DNA from: Roseococcus sp. SYP-B2431
GTDB taxonomy: Bacteria; Pseudomonadota; Alphaproteobacteria; Acetobacterales; Acetobacteraceae
Length of the DNA: 64,000 nt
NCBI RefSeq assembly: GCF_004336745.1
Contig: NZ_SJXD01000031.1
Coordinates: 62,001 to 126,000 of the forward strand
Reading direction: 5' to 3'
A program made the translations under genes and the position numbers. The notes under the pieces are model-generated. The model was not told the DNA's origin, made no database searches, and was given only the letters and a program-made list of their open reading frames with translations. Below are positions 6,695 through 15,491 of this stretch, one piece after another. Positions within the stretch are counted from its first letter, which is position 1. The number at the start of each line of letters is the position of its first letter.

Positions 6695-8737
6695 CTATTC
6701 CGCCGCCAGCGCCGGCGGCATGGCCTTCAGCTCGTCCGGCGTCAGGTGGCATGCGATGCGGTGGCCCTCGCCGAACTTCCGCACGGGGGGCTCCACCGTG
6801 TCGCAGGTGGCGCCGAGATGGCGCGGGCAGCGATGGGCGAAGCGGCAGCCGATGGTGCCGGGTGCGGAGGAGACATCGCCCGTGAGCCGGATTCGGCTCG
6901 CCGCGCGGCCATGCGCCCCCACCACCGGCACGGCGGAGAGCAGCGCCTCGGTATAGGGGTGGTAGGGCGGCATCAGCATCTCGCGCGCCGGGCCCTCCTC
7001 CACGATCGCGCCGCGGTACATCACGGCGATGCGGTCGGCGATATGCGCGACGACGCCGATGTCATGCGAGATGAAGAGATAGGCGACATCCAGCTCGTCG
7101 CGCAGGTCGGTCAGCAGGTTCAGCACCGCCGCCTGGACCGAGACGTCGAGCGCCGAGACCGCCTCGTCGCAGACGAGGAAGTCGGGCCGGCTGGCCAGCG
7201 CGCGGGCGATGCCGATGCGCTGCTTCTCGCCGCCCGACATCTGGTGCGGATAGCGCTGGCGGTAGCTCGGCGGCAGGCGCACGAGGTCGAGCAGGCGCTC
7301 GACCTCCTTCGTGGCCTCGGCGCCGCTGGCGAGGCCGAAGCGGATCAGCGGGCGGCGCAGCGCCTCGTCCACCGTCTGGCGCGGATTGAGCGAGCTGTCC
7401 GGGTTCTGGAAGACGATCTGCGCGCGGCGCCGATAGGCGGTCGGCGGCTCGTCGGCGATCTCCTTGCCCTCGAAGTGCAGCGTGCCGGAATCCGCGCGCA
7501 GCAGCCGCAGCACGAGGCGCCCCAGCGTGGACTTGCCGCAGCCGGATTCGCCCACCAGCCCCAGCACCTCGCCGCGGCCGATGGTGAGCGAGACCCCGTC
7601 CACAGCCTTGAAATCCGTCGCGGGCTTCAGCCCCTTGAGGCTGAGGCGCGACAGGAGGGAGCTATGGCCGAAGCTGCGCGTGAGGCCCTCGGCGCGCAGA
7701 AGCGTCAGCGGCTTCTCCGGCCGGACGGCGTCCGCGGCGGCCTCCGGGATGGGCCAGGGCTGGCCGGCGATCTCCTCCGCGCGGTGGCAGCGCACGGCGC
7801 GGCCGTCGGCGGCGCGCAGCGCCTGCGGCAGCGCGCAGGCCGCGACGGCGAAGGCGCAGCGCGGCTCGAAGTTGCAGCCCTCGATGGGCCTGGTGAGATC
7901 GGGCAATCCGCCCGGGATGGGCGCGAGCCGGCCCATCTTCCCGCGATCCACCCGCGGCAGCGCCGCCAGCAGGCCGCGCGTATAGGGGTGGCGCGGATCG
8001 CCCAGCAGCTCCGTGCAGGCGCCCTGCTCCACCACTCGGCCGGCATAGAGCACGGTCAGCTCGTCGCAGAGCCGGTCCACGATGCCGAGATTGTGGCTGA
8101 CCAGCAGCATGGAGACTCCGCGCTCGCGCCGCAGCTCCTCCAGCAAATCGAGGATCTGCGCCTCCACGGTCACGTCGAGCGCGGTGGTCGGCTCGTCCAG
8201 CAGCAGCAGCTCGGGCTCGCAGGCCAGGGCGGTCGCGATCACCGCGCGCTGCTTCATGCCGCCGGAGAGCTGGTGTGGATAGGCGCGCGCCACCTGCGCC
8301 GCGCGGGCGATGCCCATCTCGCCCAGCAGCTCCACGGCGCGCGCAAAGGCGGCCTCGCGCGAGAGGCCGCGATGCTGCACCAGCGGCTCCGCCACCTGGA
8401 AGCCGATGGTCAGCGCGGGATTGAGCGCCGCCGCGGGATCCTGGAAGACCACGCCGATGCGCCGGCCGCGCAGGGTCTCGGCGGCCGCGCGCAGGTCCAG
8501 GCCGTCGAAGAGCGCGGAATCGCAGACCGTCTCCGCGCCCTGGCCGAGCAGGCCCAGCATGGCCAGCACGACCGAGGATTTTCCGGAGCCGCTCTCGCCC
8601 ACCAGCCCCATGGCCCCGCCGCGCGGGATGGCGAGCGACACGTCCTGCAGCGCGTGCACCGGCCCGCGCTGGGTCGCGTAGGTCAGCGACATGCGCTTGA
8701 TGTCGAGAAGCGGTGCGTCGGCCATCGGATCAACCAT
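6695..8737 (-). CDS. Dipeptide/oligopeptide ABC transporter, fused double ATPase subunit
   Basis: A 680-residue protein joining DppD-like and DppF-like ATPases, as in GsiA-type transporters. First half: Walker A GESGSGKSS, signature LSGGMKQRA, Walker [14 protein letters not shown], then the peptide-transporter C-terminal segment with a C-x7-C (CNFEPRCAFAVAAC). Second half: GESGCGKST, MSGGEKQRIGIA, DFLVCDEAVSALD and a closing CRFAHRCPRH. Both ATP sites look intact. It energises uptake by the two permeases encoded immediately upstream. The start at 8737 overlaps the permease stop by 8 bases; Met5 at 8725 is an equally good start just after that stop. No glutathione- or opine-specific feature can be read. 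Confidence 0.93.
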   Translation of the reverse strand: MVDPMADAPLLDIKRMSLTYATQRGPVHALQDVSLAIPRGGAMGLVGESGSGKSSVVLAMLGLLGQGAETVCDSALFDGLDLRAAAETLRGRRIGVVFQDPAAALNPALTIGFQVAEPLVQHRGLSREAAFARAVELLGEMGIARAAQVARAYPHQLSGGMKQRAVIATALACEPELLLLDEPTTALDVTVEAQILDLLEELRRERGVSMLLVSHNLGIVDRLCDELTVLYAGRVVEQGACTELLGDPRHPYTRGLLAALPRVDRGKMGRLAPIPGGLPDLTRPIEGCNFEPRCAFAVAACALPQALRAADGRAVRCHRAEEIAGQPWPIPEAAADAVRPEKPLTLLRAEGLTRSFGHSSLLSRLSLKGLKPATDFKAVDGVSLTIGRGEVLGLVGESGCGKSTLGRLVLRLLRADSGTLHFEGKEIADEPPTAYRRRAQIVFQNPDSSLNPRQTVDEALRRPLIRFGLASGAEATKEVERLLDLVRLPPSYRQRYPHQMSGGEKQRIGIARALASRPDFLVCDEAVSALDVSVQAAVLNLLTDLRDELDVAYLFISHDIGVVAHIADRIAVMYRGAIVEEGPAREMLMPPYHPYTEALLSAVPVVGAHGRAASRIRLTGDVSSAPGTIGCRFAHRCPRHLGATCDTVEPPVRKFGEGHRIACHLTPDELKAMPPALAAE

Positions 8738-9551
8738 GCCCGCGCCCCCTCAGCCGGGGATCGAGCAGGTCGCGCAGACCCTCGCCCACGATGTTCACGG
8801 AGATCAGCAGCAGGCACAGGCACAGGCCGGGCGCGAGGCCGATCCAGGGCGCCTCGCTGATGAAGGGCCGGCTTTCGGCGATCATGAGGCCCCATTCGCT
8901 GTCCGGCGGCTGCGGGCCGAGGCCCAGGAAGCTCAGCGCCGAGCCCAGCAGGATCGCGAAGGTGATGCGCAGCGCCGTCTCGACGATGAGGGGCGGCCAG
9001 GCATTGGGCAGGATCTCGCGCGCCAGGATGTGGAAGGCCCCCTCGCCCCGCGCGCGTGCCGCCTCGACGAAATCCTCCGCCAGCAGGCCGAGCGCCACGG
9101 CGCGCGAGACGCGCGTCATGATGGGCACGTAGACCAGCCCGACCGCGATCATCGTCTTCATCAGGCCGGGATCCGTGACGGCCAGGATCAGCAGGCCCAG
9201 CAGCACCGGCGGGATGGAGATCATGAGGTCCACGCCGCGCATGATGACCTCCTCCGTCCAGCCGCGCCGGAAGGCCGCGATCATCCCGAGCGGCACGCCG
9301 ATGGCCAGGCTGAGCGCGGTGGCGCCGAAGCCCATCAGCAGCGAGTGGTGCGCGCCGGCGAGCACGCGCGAGAAGACGTCGCGCCCGAACTCGTCGGTGC
9401 CGAACCAGTGCTCGGCCGAGGGCGGCAGCAGCCGCTCGCGGACGGAGAAGGCGTCCGGCTCGAAGGGCACGATCCAGGGGCCGATGGCCGCGAGGAGGCA
9501 GATGGCGCCGACGACGAGGCCGCCGACGATCAGGGTTCGTGGAATCCTCAT
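8730..9551 (-). CDS. Dipeptide/oligopeptide ABC transporter permease, DppC type
   Basis: A 273-residue inner-membrane permease. It has an N-terminal helix (LIVGGLVVGAICLLAAIG), the DppC hallmark HWFGTDEFGRDVFSRV, several further hydrophobic helices, the EAA loop EAARARGEGAFHILAREILPN that contacts the ATPase, and a final LRDLLDPRLRG. The frame stays open far upstream, but the real start is the ATG at 9551, which overlaps the DppB stop as ATGA. Length and order are normal for the family. It acts with the DppB-like permease, the double ATPase and the binding protein of the same operon. Confidence 0.93.
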   Translation of the reverse strand: MRIPRTLIVGGLVVGAICLLAAIGPWIVPFEPDAFSVRERLLPPSAEHWFGTDEFGRDVFSRVLAGAHHSLLMGFGATALSLAIGVPLGMIAAFRRGWTEEVIMRGVDLMISIPPVLLGLLILAVTDPGLMKTMIAVGLVYVPIMTRVSRAVALGLLAEDFVEAARARGEGAFHILAREILPNAWPPLIVETALRITFAILLGSALSFLGLGPQPPDSEWGLMIAESRPFISEAPWIGLAPGLCLCLLLISVNIVGEGLRDLLDPRLRGRGHG

Positions 9552-10507
9552 CCCGCGGTCCCGCTCACGCGGATGCGCGGATTGAGCACGGCGTAGAGGA
9601 TGTCGGCCGCCAGGTTCGCCAGGGCGTAGATCGTGGTGATCACGATCATCCCCCCCATCATCAGCGGGACGTCCTGGTTGTCGATCGCGTAGATCAGCAT
9701 CCGGCCCAGGCCCGGATAGGCGAAGACGCTCTCCACCACCACGATGCCGCCGATCAGGATGCCGATATCCACGGCCAGGATGGTGATGGCCGGCAGCAGC
9801 GCATTGGGCAGCGCATGGCGGCGGAGCACGATGCGCTCGGGCAGGCCCTTGGCGCGGGCGGCGAGCACGTAGCGGCTCTCGATCGCCTCCAGCATGGAGG
9901 AGCGCACGAGGCGCGAGATATGCGCGATCAGCCCCAGCACCAGCGTGGACACCGGCAGGATCAGGTGCCGCGCCCAGCCCAGGATCCCGGCCTCGGAGAT
10001 CGGCGAATAGCCGGTGGCCGGCAGCCAGCCGAGCCAGGCGGCGAAGAAGAGGATGACCAGGATGCACCAGAAGAACTCGGGCACGGCGATGAAGAAGTAC
10101 TGCATGAGCGTGAGCCCGCGGTCCGACCAGGTGCCCACATGCGTCGCCGAATGGATGCCGAGCGAGATGCCGACGATCGCCACCAGCACGATGCTGATGC
10201 CGGCCAGGATGGCGGATTTGCCCAGCGCCTCGAGGATCAGCGGCGCCGCCGGCCGTTCCATGGTCAGCGACTGGCCGAAGTCGCCGCGCAGCAGCCCGGT
10301 GAACCAATGCCAGTACTGCAGGTAGAGCGGCTGGTTCAGGCCGAGCCGTTCCTCCAGCTCGACGATCGCCGCGTCCGTCGCGAACTCGCCCAGGATCATA
10401 TGGGCCACGCTGCCGGGCAGGATATGCACGATGGCGAAGACCAGCACGGTCATCGCCCAGAGCACGAAGAGGACGGACAGGAAGCGCCGCGCGAGAAAGC
10501 CCGCCAT
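9548..10507 (-). CDS. Dipeptide/oligopeptide ABC transporter permease, DppB type
   Basis: A 319-residue inner-membrane permease. The N-terminus FLSVLFVLWAMTVLVFAIVH and the LPGSVA segment are typical of DppB. The periplasmic region contains LGLNQPLYLQYWHWFTGLLRGDFGQS. The EAA loop AARAKGLPERIVLRRHALPNA and the end FAYPGLGRMLIYAI complete the family pattern. The start ATG at 10507 shares its first base with the last base of the binding-protein stop (TGATG), so this reading of the otherwise longer open frame is well supported. It forms the membrane channel with the DppC-type subunit. Confidence 0.93.
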   Translation of the reverse strand: MAGFLARRFLSVLFVLWAMTVLVFAIVHILPGSVAHMILGEFATDAAIVELEERLGLNQPLYLQYWHWFTGLLRGDFGQSLTMERPAAPLILEALGKSAILAGISIVLVAIVGISLGIHSATHVGTWSDRGLTLMQYFFIAVPEFFWCILVILFFAAWLGWLPATGYSPISEAGILGWARHLILPVSTLVLGLIAHISRLVRSSMLEAIESRYVLAARAKGLPERIVLRRHALPNALLPAITILAVDIGILIGGIVVVESVFAYPGLGRMLIYAIDNQDVPLMMGGMIVITTIYALANLAADILYAVLNPRIRVSGTAG

Positions 10508-12018
10508 CAGGAACCTATGTAGCCGGCCCGCAGGTCGAACCAGCGCATGGGATGCGTCTGCACGTCCTTCACCGCCGAGCGGTAGGCGCAGGCGAATTTC
10601 TGCGCATAGGCGATATAGCCCGGCGGGTTGTCCACCATGGCGCGCTGCATCGCGACGTAATGCGTCTTCTGCACGGCCGGGTCGCCCGTCAGCCGCGCGG
10701 CCTCCAGCGCCGCATCGACCTTCGGCTCGTTGTAGACCCAGAGCCGCGTGTTCTGGCTGCCGCGGGAATGCAGGAAGGGGAAGGTGGAGGTGTCGATCGT
10801 CGGCCGGGCGAAGTAGCCGTCGATATAGGCGGGCACCTTGCCGGCCACCTCGGCCGAGTAGCGCGCGAAGGGCACGCGCTGGATCTCGAACTCGAAGCCC
10901 GCCGGCCGCGCCATCTGCTGCAGCGTGACGCCGAGCCGCTCGCGCACCGGACGGCCGACCGGGATGACCAGCGGCACGCGGATCGTCGTATGCCCCGCCT
11001 CGCGCAGCAGGCGGCGCGCGCCCTGGATGTCGGCCCGCGCCGGGAAGGGGATGTCGCCCGCGAAGAAGGGGTGGTTGGGTGCGATGGGGCTGTGCGTGGG
11101 GGCGCCCTCGCCGAAGAGCACGACCTCCGCCACGTCGCCCTTGGGCACGGCGAGATGCAGCGCGCGCCGCACGCGCACGTCGTTGAAGGGCGCCATGCTG
11201 TTGTTCAGGATCGCGCCGTCCCACGAGGCCGTGGGCACGCTCTCGGTGCGGACGTTGCGCACCTCGCGCAGGGCGCGGATGTTCTCGGGCCCGAGATCCC
11301 ACACCACGTCGAGGTCGCCGGCCTGCAGCGCCGCGAGGCGCACCGACATCTCGGGCAGGATGCGCATCTCCACGCCGTCGAAGCGCGGCCCCGCCTCCCA
11401 GTAGTCCGGGTTGCGCGCGTAGACGATGCGGTCGCCCGGCGTGTAGCTGCGGAAGACGAAGGGCCCGGTGCCGATCGGGTGGGTGTTGAGCTCGTCGACC
11501 TTGTCGGCCGGGACGATCTTCACCTGCCGGTCGGAGAGGATGTCGGCGAAGCCGCCATAGGCATAGGAGAGGCGGAAGATGACCGTATAAGGATCCGGCG
11601 CCTCCATCTTCTCGATCATGTCGTAGTTGCTGCGGCTCGGCGCGCCGGTCGCGGGATCGAGGATGCGCTCGTAGGAGCGGATGACGTCGGCCGCCGTCAT
11701 CTCGCGGCCGTGGTGGAACTTCACACCGCGGCGCAGCTTGAACTCCCAGGTCTTCAGGTCGTCCGAATAGGACCAGGATTCCGCCAGCTCCGGCTCGACC
11801 GACTGGTCCAGCTTCATGCGCGTCAGGCCGTTGAAGACGAAGATCGCATGCGCGAACTCCTCGCCGATCGTCATCTTGGCGGGGTCGAGGTTGCGCAGAT
11901 TGGCGCTCATGGCGATGCGCAGCACGCCGCCGCCGGCCTGGGAGGCGCCGGGACGGGACAGTGCGACGGACCCGGCCAGCGCGGGCAGCGCGAGGGCGGA
12001 GCGGCGGGACAGCGTCAT
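10507..12018 (-). CDS. Peptide ABC transporter substrate-binding protein, SBP family 5
   Basis: A 503-residue periplasmic receptor of the DppA/OppA/NikA family. The N-terminus carries SRRSALALPALAGSVALSR, a twin-arginine-like export signal. The mature part has NLDPAK, LAESWSYSDDLKTWEFKLRRGV (family signature), MTAADVIRSYERI, IGTGPFVFRSYTPGDRI and DVRVRRALHLAV. It delivers the ligand to the permeases encoded downstream. The ligand may be a peptide or another amino-acid derivative; the neighbouring RidA, amidohydrolase and hydantoinase genes hint at a cyclic or modified amino acid. The start at 12018 puts the signal peptide at the very N-terminus. Confidence 0.92.
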   Translation of the reverse strand: MTLSRRSALALPALAGSVALSRPGASQAGGGVLRIAMSANLRNLDPAKMTIGEEFAHAIFVFNGLTRMKLDQSVEPELAESWSYSDDLKTWEFKLRRGVKFHHGREMTAADVIRSYERILDPATGAPSRSNYDMIEKMEAPDPYTVIFRLSYAYGGFADILSDRQVKIVPADKVDELNTHPIGTGPFVFRSYTPGDRIVYARNPDYWEAGPRFDGVEMRILPEMSVRLAALQAGDLDVVWDLGPENIRALREVRNVRTESVPTASWDGAILNNSMAPFNDVRVRRALHLAVPKGDVAEVVLFGEGAPTHSPIAPNHPFFAGDIPFPARADIQGARRLLREAGHTTIRVPLVIPVGRPVRERLGVTLQQMARPAGFEFEIQRVPFARYSAEVAGKVPAYIDGYFARPTIDTSTFPFLHSRGSQNTRLWVYNEPKVDAALEAARLTGDPAVQKTHYVAMQRAMVDNPPGYIAYAQKFACAYRSAVKDVQTHPMRWFDLRAGYIGS

Positions 12019-12063
12019 GGCGGTTCTCCGTGGATTCAGAAGATGGGCTTCAGATGACGAGCC

Positions 12064-12723
12064 TCAGATGATTCCGGGCGCGGCGTCGGGATCGACCGCG
12101 CGGAGGACGAAGGTCTCGACCTCGGGCGAATAGGCGTCCCACAGCGTGCGCATGGCGGAGATGGCCTCGGGCGCGAGATCCACGCGCAGGTCCACCAGCG
12201 GGAAGACCTCGCGCTCCATCACCAGCAGCGCGGCCGAGATCACGGGGCGGCCCTCGCCGCCGGCCGCCTCGCCGGCCTCCATGGCGCGCATCAGGCGCTC
12301 GGCCAGGGGCTCGCCCTCGCTCTCCACGAAGGCGGCGGCCATGGCGGAGGGCACGCGGTCGTTGGCCAGGATGTTGCCCATGGCCACGCAGTCCTTCACA
12401 TGCACCGCGTCCAGCGCGGGCTTCACCGCGGCGCCGTGGAAATGCGCCGTACGGCCCTGGGCGTCGATGCAGGCGAGCTGCCGCCACTTGTGGTGCGGCG
12501 TGCTCGCCACCAGCGCGGCCAGGGTCTCCTCCGCCGAGCAGCCGCCCGCCAGCAGCTCGAGCCCGCGCGGCCCCAGGCGCGGATCGGTGCGGTGCTGCGT
12601 GAGCACGCCGCCGATGCGCGGCGCCACATGCGGCACGCGCGAGCCGACGGCGAGGCTGGAGGTGGTCACGGCCGCGCCGAACTGCGCCGTGCGGGCGCAA
12701 CGGCCGAGAAGCGAATAGGTCAT
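12064..12723 (-). CDS. DUF1028 family protein (Ntn-hydrolase-like fold)
   Basis: A 219-residue protein recognised as DUF1028 from the N-terminal MTYSLLGRCARTAQFGAAV pattern, the VPHVAPRIGGVLTQH segment with its paired histidines and glycines, GPRGLELLAGG, DAQGRTAHFHG, VAMGNILAND and LRVDLAPEAI. The domain is widespread near peptide transporters and hydrolases; its reaction is not established, though an Ntn-hydrolase relationship has been proposed. It is the first gene of the minus-strand importer operon, 45 bp ahead of the binding-protein gene, and is transcribed divergently from the M20 peptidase. It may cleave or check the imported substrate, but this is inference. Confidence 0.85.
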   Translation of the reverse strand: MTYSLLGRCARTAQFGAAVTTSSLAVGSRVPHVAPRIGGVLTQHRTDPRLGPRGLELLAGGCSAEETLAALVASTPHHKWRQLACIDAQGRTAHFHGAAVKPALDAVHVKDCVAMGNILANDRVPSAMAAAFVESEGEPLAERLMRAMEAGEAAGGEGRPVISAALLVMEREVFPLVDLRVDLAPEAISAMRTLWDAYSPEVETFVLRAVDPDAAPGII

Positions 12724-12939
12724 GGGCGCAAACTACTCCGCGTCTGGTTCATGTCAGGGGGGCCGAGGCCGGCTTGTCCAGTGAAATCCACCGCGATTGC
12801 CCTGCGAGGAGGCAGGCTGCCCAATCCGTCGGCCACGGCCTGGGCACGGACAGCGCCGAACTCGTCATAAGGACCTCCCGCCGGCGAGGGTGACGCGGTG
12901 CGTGGCCCGGGTCTAGGCTCCGCGGCGCGGAGGAACCCC
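12724..12939. promoter_or_regulatory. Divergent promoter region between the DUF1028/ABC operon and the M20 peptidase operon
   Basis: These 216 bases separate two operons reading away from each other and must hold promoters for both. A ribosome-binding site (GGAGG, 12929-12933) precedes the M20 start, and GTCTAGGCT at 12911-12919 could be a -10 element for it. An 11-bp palindrome GGCAGGCTGCC is present at about 12811-12821. No operator is conclusive, and no regulator gene is adjacent. Confidence 0.5.
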
Positions 12940-14115
12940 ATGACCGACATCACTCATTACGCCGCACGGATGGAGCAGGAGCTCCCCTCCATCCTTGCCA
13001 TGGCCGAGCGCAGCGTGAACATCGACAGCGGCTCCTACATGGCGGAGGGCGTGAACGCGGTCATCGACATCTGGGCCGGCATGCTGGGCGGCCTGGGCTT
13101 CGCGGTCGAGCGCCGGCCCCTGCCCGGCTTCGGCGACCAGATGACGGCACGGCTCGCGCTGGGCGGCAACGGGCCGCGGCTGCTGATCCTCGGCCATGCC
13201 GACACGGTCTGGCCCGCCGGCATCGCCGCCGAATGGCCCTTCGCGCGTATCGGCGACCGCATCACCGGCCCGGGCGTCGGCGACATGAAGACCAATGTCA
13301 TCATGGCGATGCATGCGCTGAAATTCCTGCTCGCCGACCAGGCGCTGGGCGGGCTCGCCTCCATCACCTTCTGCGTGGTGCCGGACGAGGAGATCGGCAG
13401 CCCCGGCAGCCGCGAATGGCTCGAGGCCGTCGCGCGCGAGGCGGATCTCTGCCTGACGCTGGAGCCCTGCCGGCCCGGCGGCGGCATCTGCATCGGCCGC
13501 GGCGCCATCGGCGCGGTCTACCTGACGGCGACGGGCGTCACCGCGCATGTGGGGGCCAACCGCGACAACGGCGCCAGCGCCATCGCCGCCCTGGCCGCGC
13601 TCGTCGGGCCACTGGAGGCGCTTGGCGATCCGGCCAATGGCCTCGGCTGCTCCATCGGCATCTTCAAGGGCGGCGAGGCGCGGCAGGTGGTCTCCGGCCA
13701 TGCCGAGATGCATGTGGACCTCCGCGCGCCGGACGACGCGGCCGCCGAGAAGCTTCTGGCGGAGGTGCGCGCCCTGGTCGCGCGCCCGCCCGCGGACCCG
13801 CGCGTCTCCATCGCTTTCCGGGGCGGCTTCACCCGGCCCGCCATGCCGACCCTGCCCGGCACGCTGTCGCTCTATGGGCTGGCGGAGGGCTTCTGCGGGG
13901 AGCTGGGCATCCCGGTCTTCTCCGTGGTCTCGCGCGGCGGCTCGGACGGCAGCTTCGCCGCGCGACTCGGCGTGCCGGTGCTGGACGGGCTCGGCCCGAT
14001 CACCCACGACACCTGCAGCCGGCGCGAGCAGGTGGAGGTGGCGTCCATCGTCACGCGCGGCGCGGTGCTCGCAGGGCTGATGGCCGCGGCCTCCGAAGGC
14101 CGCGTGCAGACCTGA
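12940..14115 (+). CDS. M20 family metallopeptidase, glutamate-carboxypeptidase/ArgE-like
   Basis: A 391-residue zinc amidohydrolase. Metal-site residues are visible: His86 and Asp88 (GHADTVWP), the bridging Asp115 (GPGVGDMK), the catalytic Glu150-Glu151 (VPDEEIGS), Glu175 (LEP) and a C-terminal histidine (ITHDTCSR). The dimerisation domain lies about 185-300, with TAHVG. The family removes N-acyl, N-carbamoyl or C-terminal amino-acid groups. No signal peptide is present, so it works in the cytoplasm. The start at 12940 has a good GGAGG site 7 bases upstream; the longer open frame adds an implausible arginine-rich leader. It is the first gene of the plus-strand set that ends with hyuAB, so N-carbamoyl amino-acid hydrolysis is one possibility. 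Confidence 0.9.
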   Translation: MTDITHYAARMEQELPSILAMAERSVNIDSGSYMAEGVNAVIDIWAGMLGGLGFAVERRPLPGFGDQMTARLALGGNGPRLLILGHADTVWPAGIAAEWPFARIGDRITGPGVGDMKTNVIMAMHALKFLLADQALGGLASITFCVVPDEEIGSPGSREWLEAVAREADLCLTLEPCRPGGGICIGRGAIGAVYLTATGVTAHVGANRDNGASAIAALAALVGPLEALGDPANGLGCSIGIFKGGEARQVVSGHAEMHVDLRAPDDAAAEKLLAEVRALVARPPADPRVSIAFRGGFTRPAMPTLPGTLSLYGLAEGFCGELGIPVFSVVSRGGSDGSFAARLGVPVLDGLGPITHDTCSRREQVEVASIVTRGAVLAGLMAAASEGRVQT

Positions 14116-14206
14116 CCGGCAGGTCCGCGCCGGCGCGGCCGAATTGACGCGCCCCCTTCGCGCTCGCACTCTGCCGGCCCGCATTCGACCAGCAGGGGTT
14201 GGTATA

Positions 14207-15409
14207 TTGACCGCAGCGTTCCAGGATCCGTTCACGCCCCCGCCCGGCTATCGCCTGCGCCTGCCGGGCCCGACGGAAGTGCCGGAGGCGGTCCGCGCCG
14301 CCCTCGCCCGCCCGATGATCAACCACCGCGGCCCCGAGTTCCGCGCCATGCTGGCCGCGACCGAGGCGCTGATCCGGCCGGTGCTCGGCACGGCGAATCC
14401 GGTGGTTTTCCTGGCTGGCTCGGGCACGGCGGCGATGGAGGCGACGCTCGCCAATATCCTCGCTCCCGCCGAGCGCGTGCTGGTGGCCTCGCACGGCCAG
14501 TTCGGCGAGCGCTTCGCCGAGATCGCCCGCAGCCTCGGCGCCCAGGTGGACCTGGTGGAATTCACCTGGGGCGAGGCGCCGGACCCGGCGGTCGTGGCGG
14601 AGAAGCTGCGCGAGGCGGATTACGGGGCGCTGCTCGTCACCCACAATGAGAGCTCGACCGGCGCGGTGGCCGACCTCGCGGCCCTCGGCCGGCTGGTCCA
14701 GGGCACGCGCACGCTGCTCGTCACCGATTCGGTGAGCGGCCTGGCCGGGCTGGAGATGCGGCAGGACGAATGGGGCGTGGACGTGGTGGTCTCCGCCTCG
14801 CAGAAGGCGCTGATGTGCCCGCCGGGACTGGGGCTCATCAGCCTGAGCGAGCGCGCCCGCGCCCGCGTGATGCGCAACGAGGCCATGCCGCGCTTCTTCT
14901 TCGACCTGCGCAAGGCGCTGGCCAATGCGGAGAAGCACGAGACGCCCTTCACGCCCAGTGTCTCGCATGTGGCGGGGCTGCACGTGGCGCTGACGATGAT
15001 CGCGGCCGAGACGCTGCCGAAGGTGCTCGCCCGCCACCGCCGCCTGGCCGATGCGCTGCGGGCCGGCGGCGCCGCGATGGGCCTCGGCGAGTTCACCCGC
15101 GCGGCGCATCGCTCCTCGACCGTCGTGGTCTTCGAGGTGCCGGCGCGGCTGCAGGGCGGCGACATCGTGCGGCTGATGTACCAGCGCCACGCGACGGTGA
15201 TCGCCGGCGCGCGCAACCGGCTGCAGGGCAAGGTCATCCGCATCGGCGTGATGGGCGGGCATGACGAGGGCACGATCCTGACCGACCTCATGCAGCTCGA
15301 ATCCGTGCTGCGCGAGCTGGGGCATGCCGTGGCGCCGGGCGCGGGCGTGGCCGCCGCTGCCGCTTTCCTGGGCAGCCTGCCACCCCCGATGGCGCGGGCC
15401 GCGGAATAG
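14207..15409 (+). CDS. Class V aminotransferase, serine-pyruvate/alanine-glyoxylate type
   Basis: A PLP-dependent aminotransferase of about 400 residues. Features include LPGPTEVPEAVRAAL, NHRGPEFRAML, GSGTAAMEATLANIL, HNESSTGAVADL, LLVTDSVSGLAGLEM (Asp at the PLP nitrogen) and the Schiff-base lysine in SASQKALMCPPGLG (Lys200 from this start). I chose TTG at 14207 because it has AGGGG about 9 bases upstream and gives a family-like N-terminus; the ATG at 14144 would add an arginine-rich stretch. It follows the M20 gene and precedes a Bug receptor and hyuAB. It could transaminate the amino acid freed by those hydrolases to or from glyoxylate or pyruvate. Confidence 0.85.
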   Translation: MTAAFQDPFTPPPGYRLRLPGPTEVPEAVRAALARPMINHRGPEFRAMLAATEALIRPVLGTANPVVFLAGSGTAAMEATLANILAPAERVLVASHGQFGERFAEIARSLGAQVDLVEFTWGEAPDPAVVAEKLREADYGALLVTHNESSTGAVADLAALGRLVQGTRTLLVTDSVSGLAGLEMRQDEWGVDVVVSASQKALMCPPGLGLISLSERARARVMRNEAMPRFFFDLRKALANAEKHETPFTPSVSHVAGLHVALTMIAAETLPKVLARHRRLADALRAGGAAMGLGEFTRAAHRSSTVVVFEVPARLQGGDIVRLMYQRHATVIAGARNRLQGKVIRIGVMGGHDEGTILTDLMQLESVLRELGHAVAPGAGVAAAAAFLGSLPPPMARAAE

Positions 15410-15491
15410 CGCGCCTCGAGGTGCTTATAAGGAGTTCACGCGGGGCCCGGCCTCGGCGAGGCTGCGGCATAACCATCCAGGAGCTTCCGTG

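Noticed and set aside
8730-11302. Long frames that join dppC and dppB to upstream sequence
   Set aside because: The recognised permease N-termini and the ATGA/TGATG overlaps fix starts at 9551 and 10507; the extra sequence is a shadow of the neighbouring gene.
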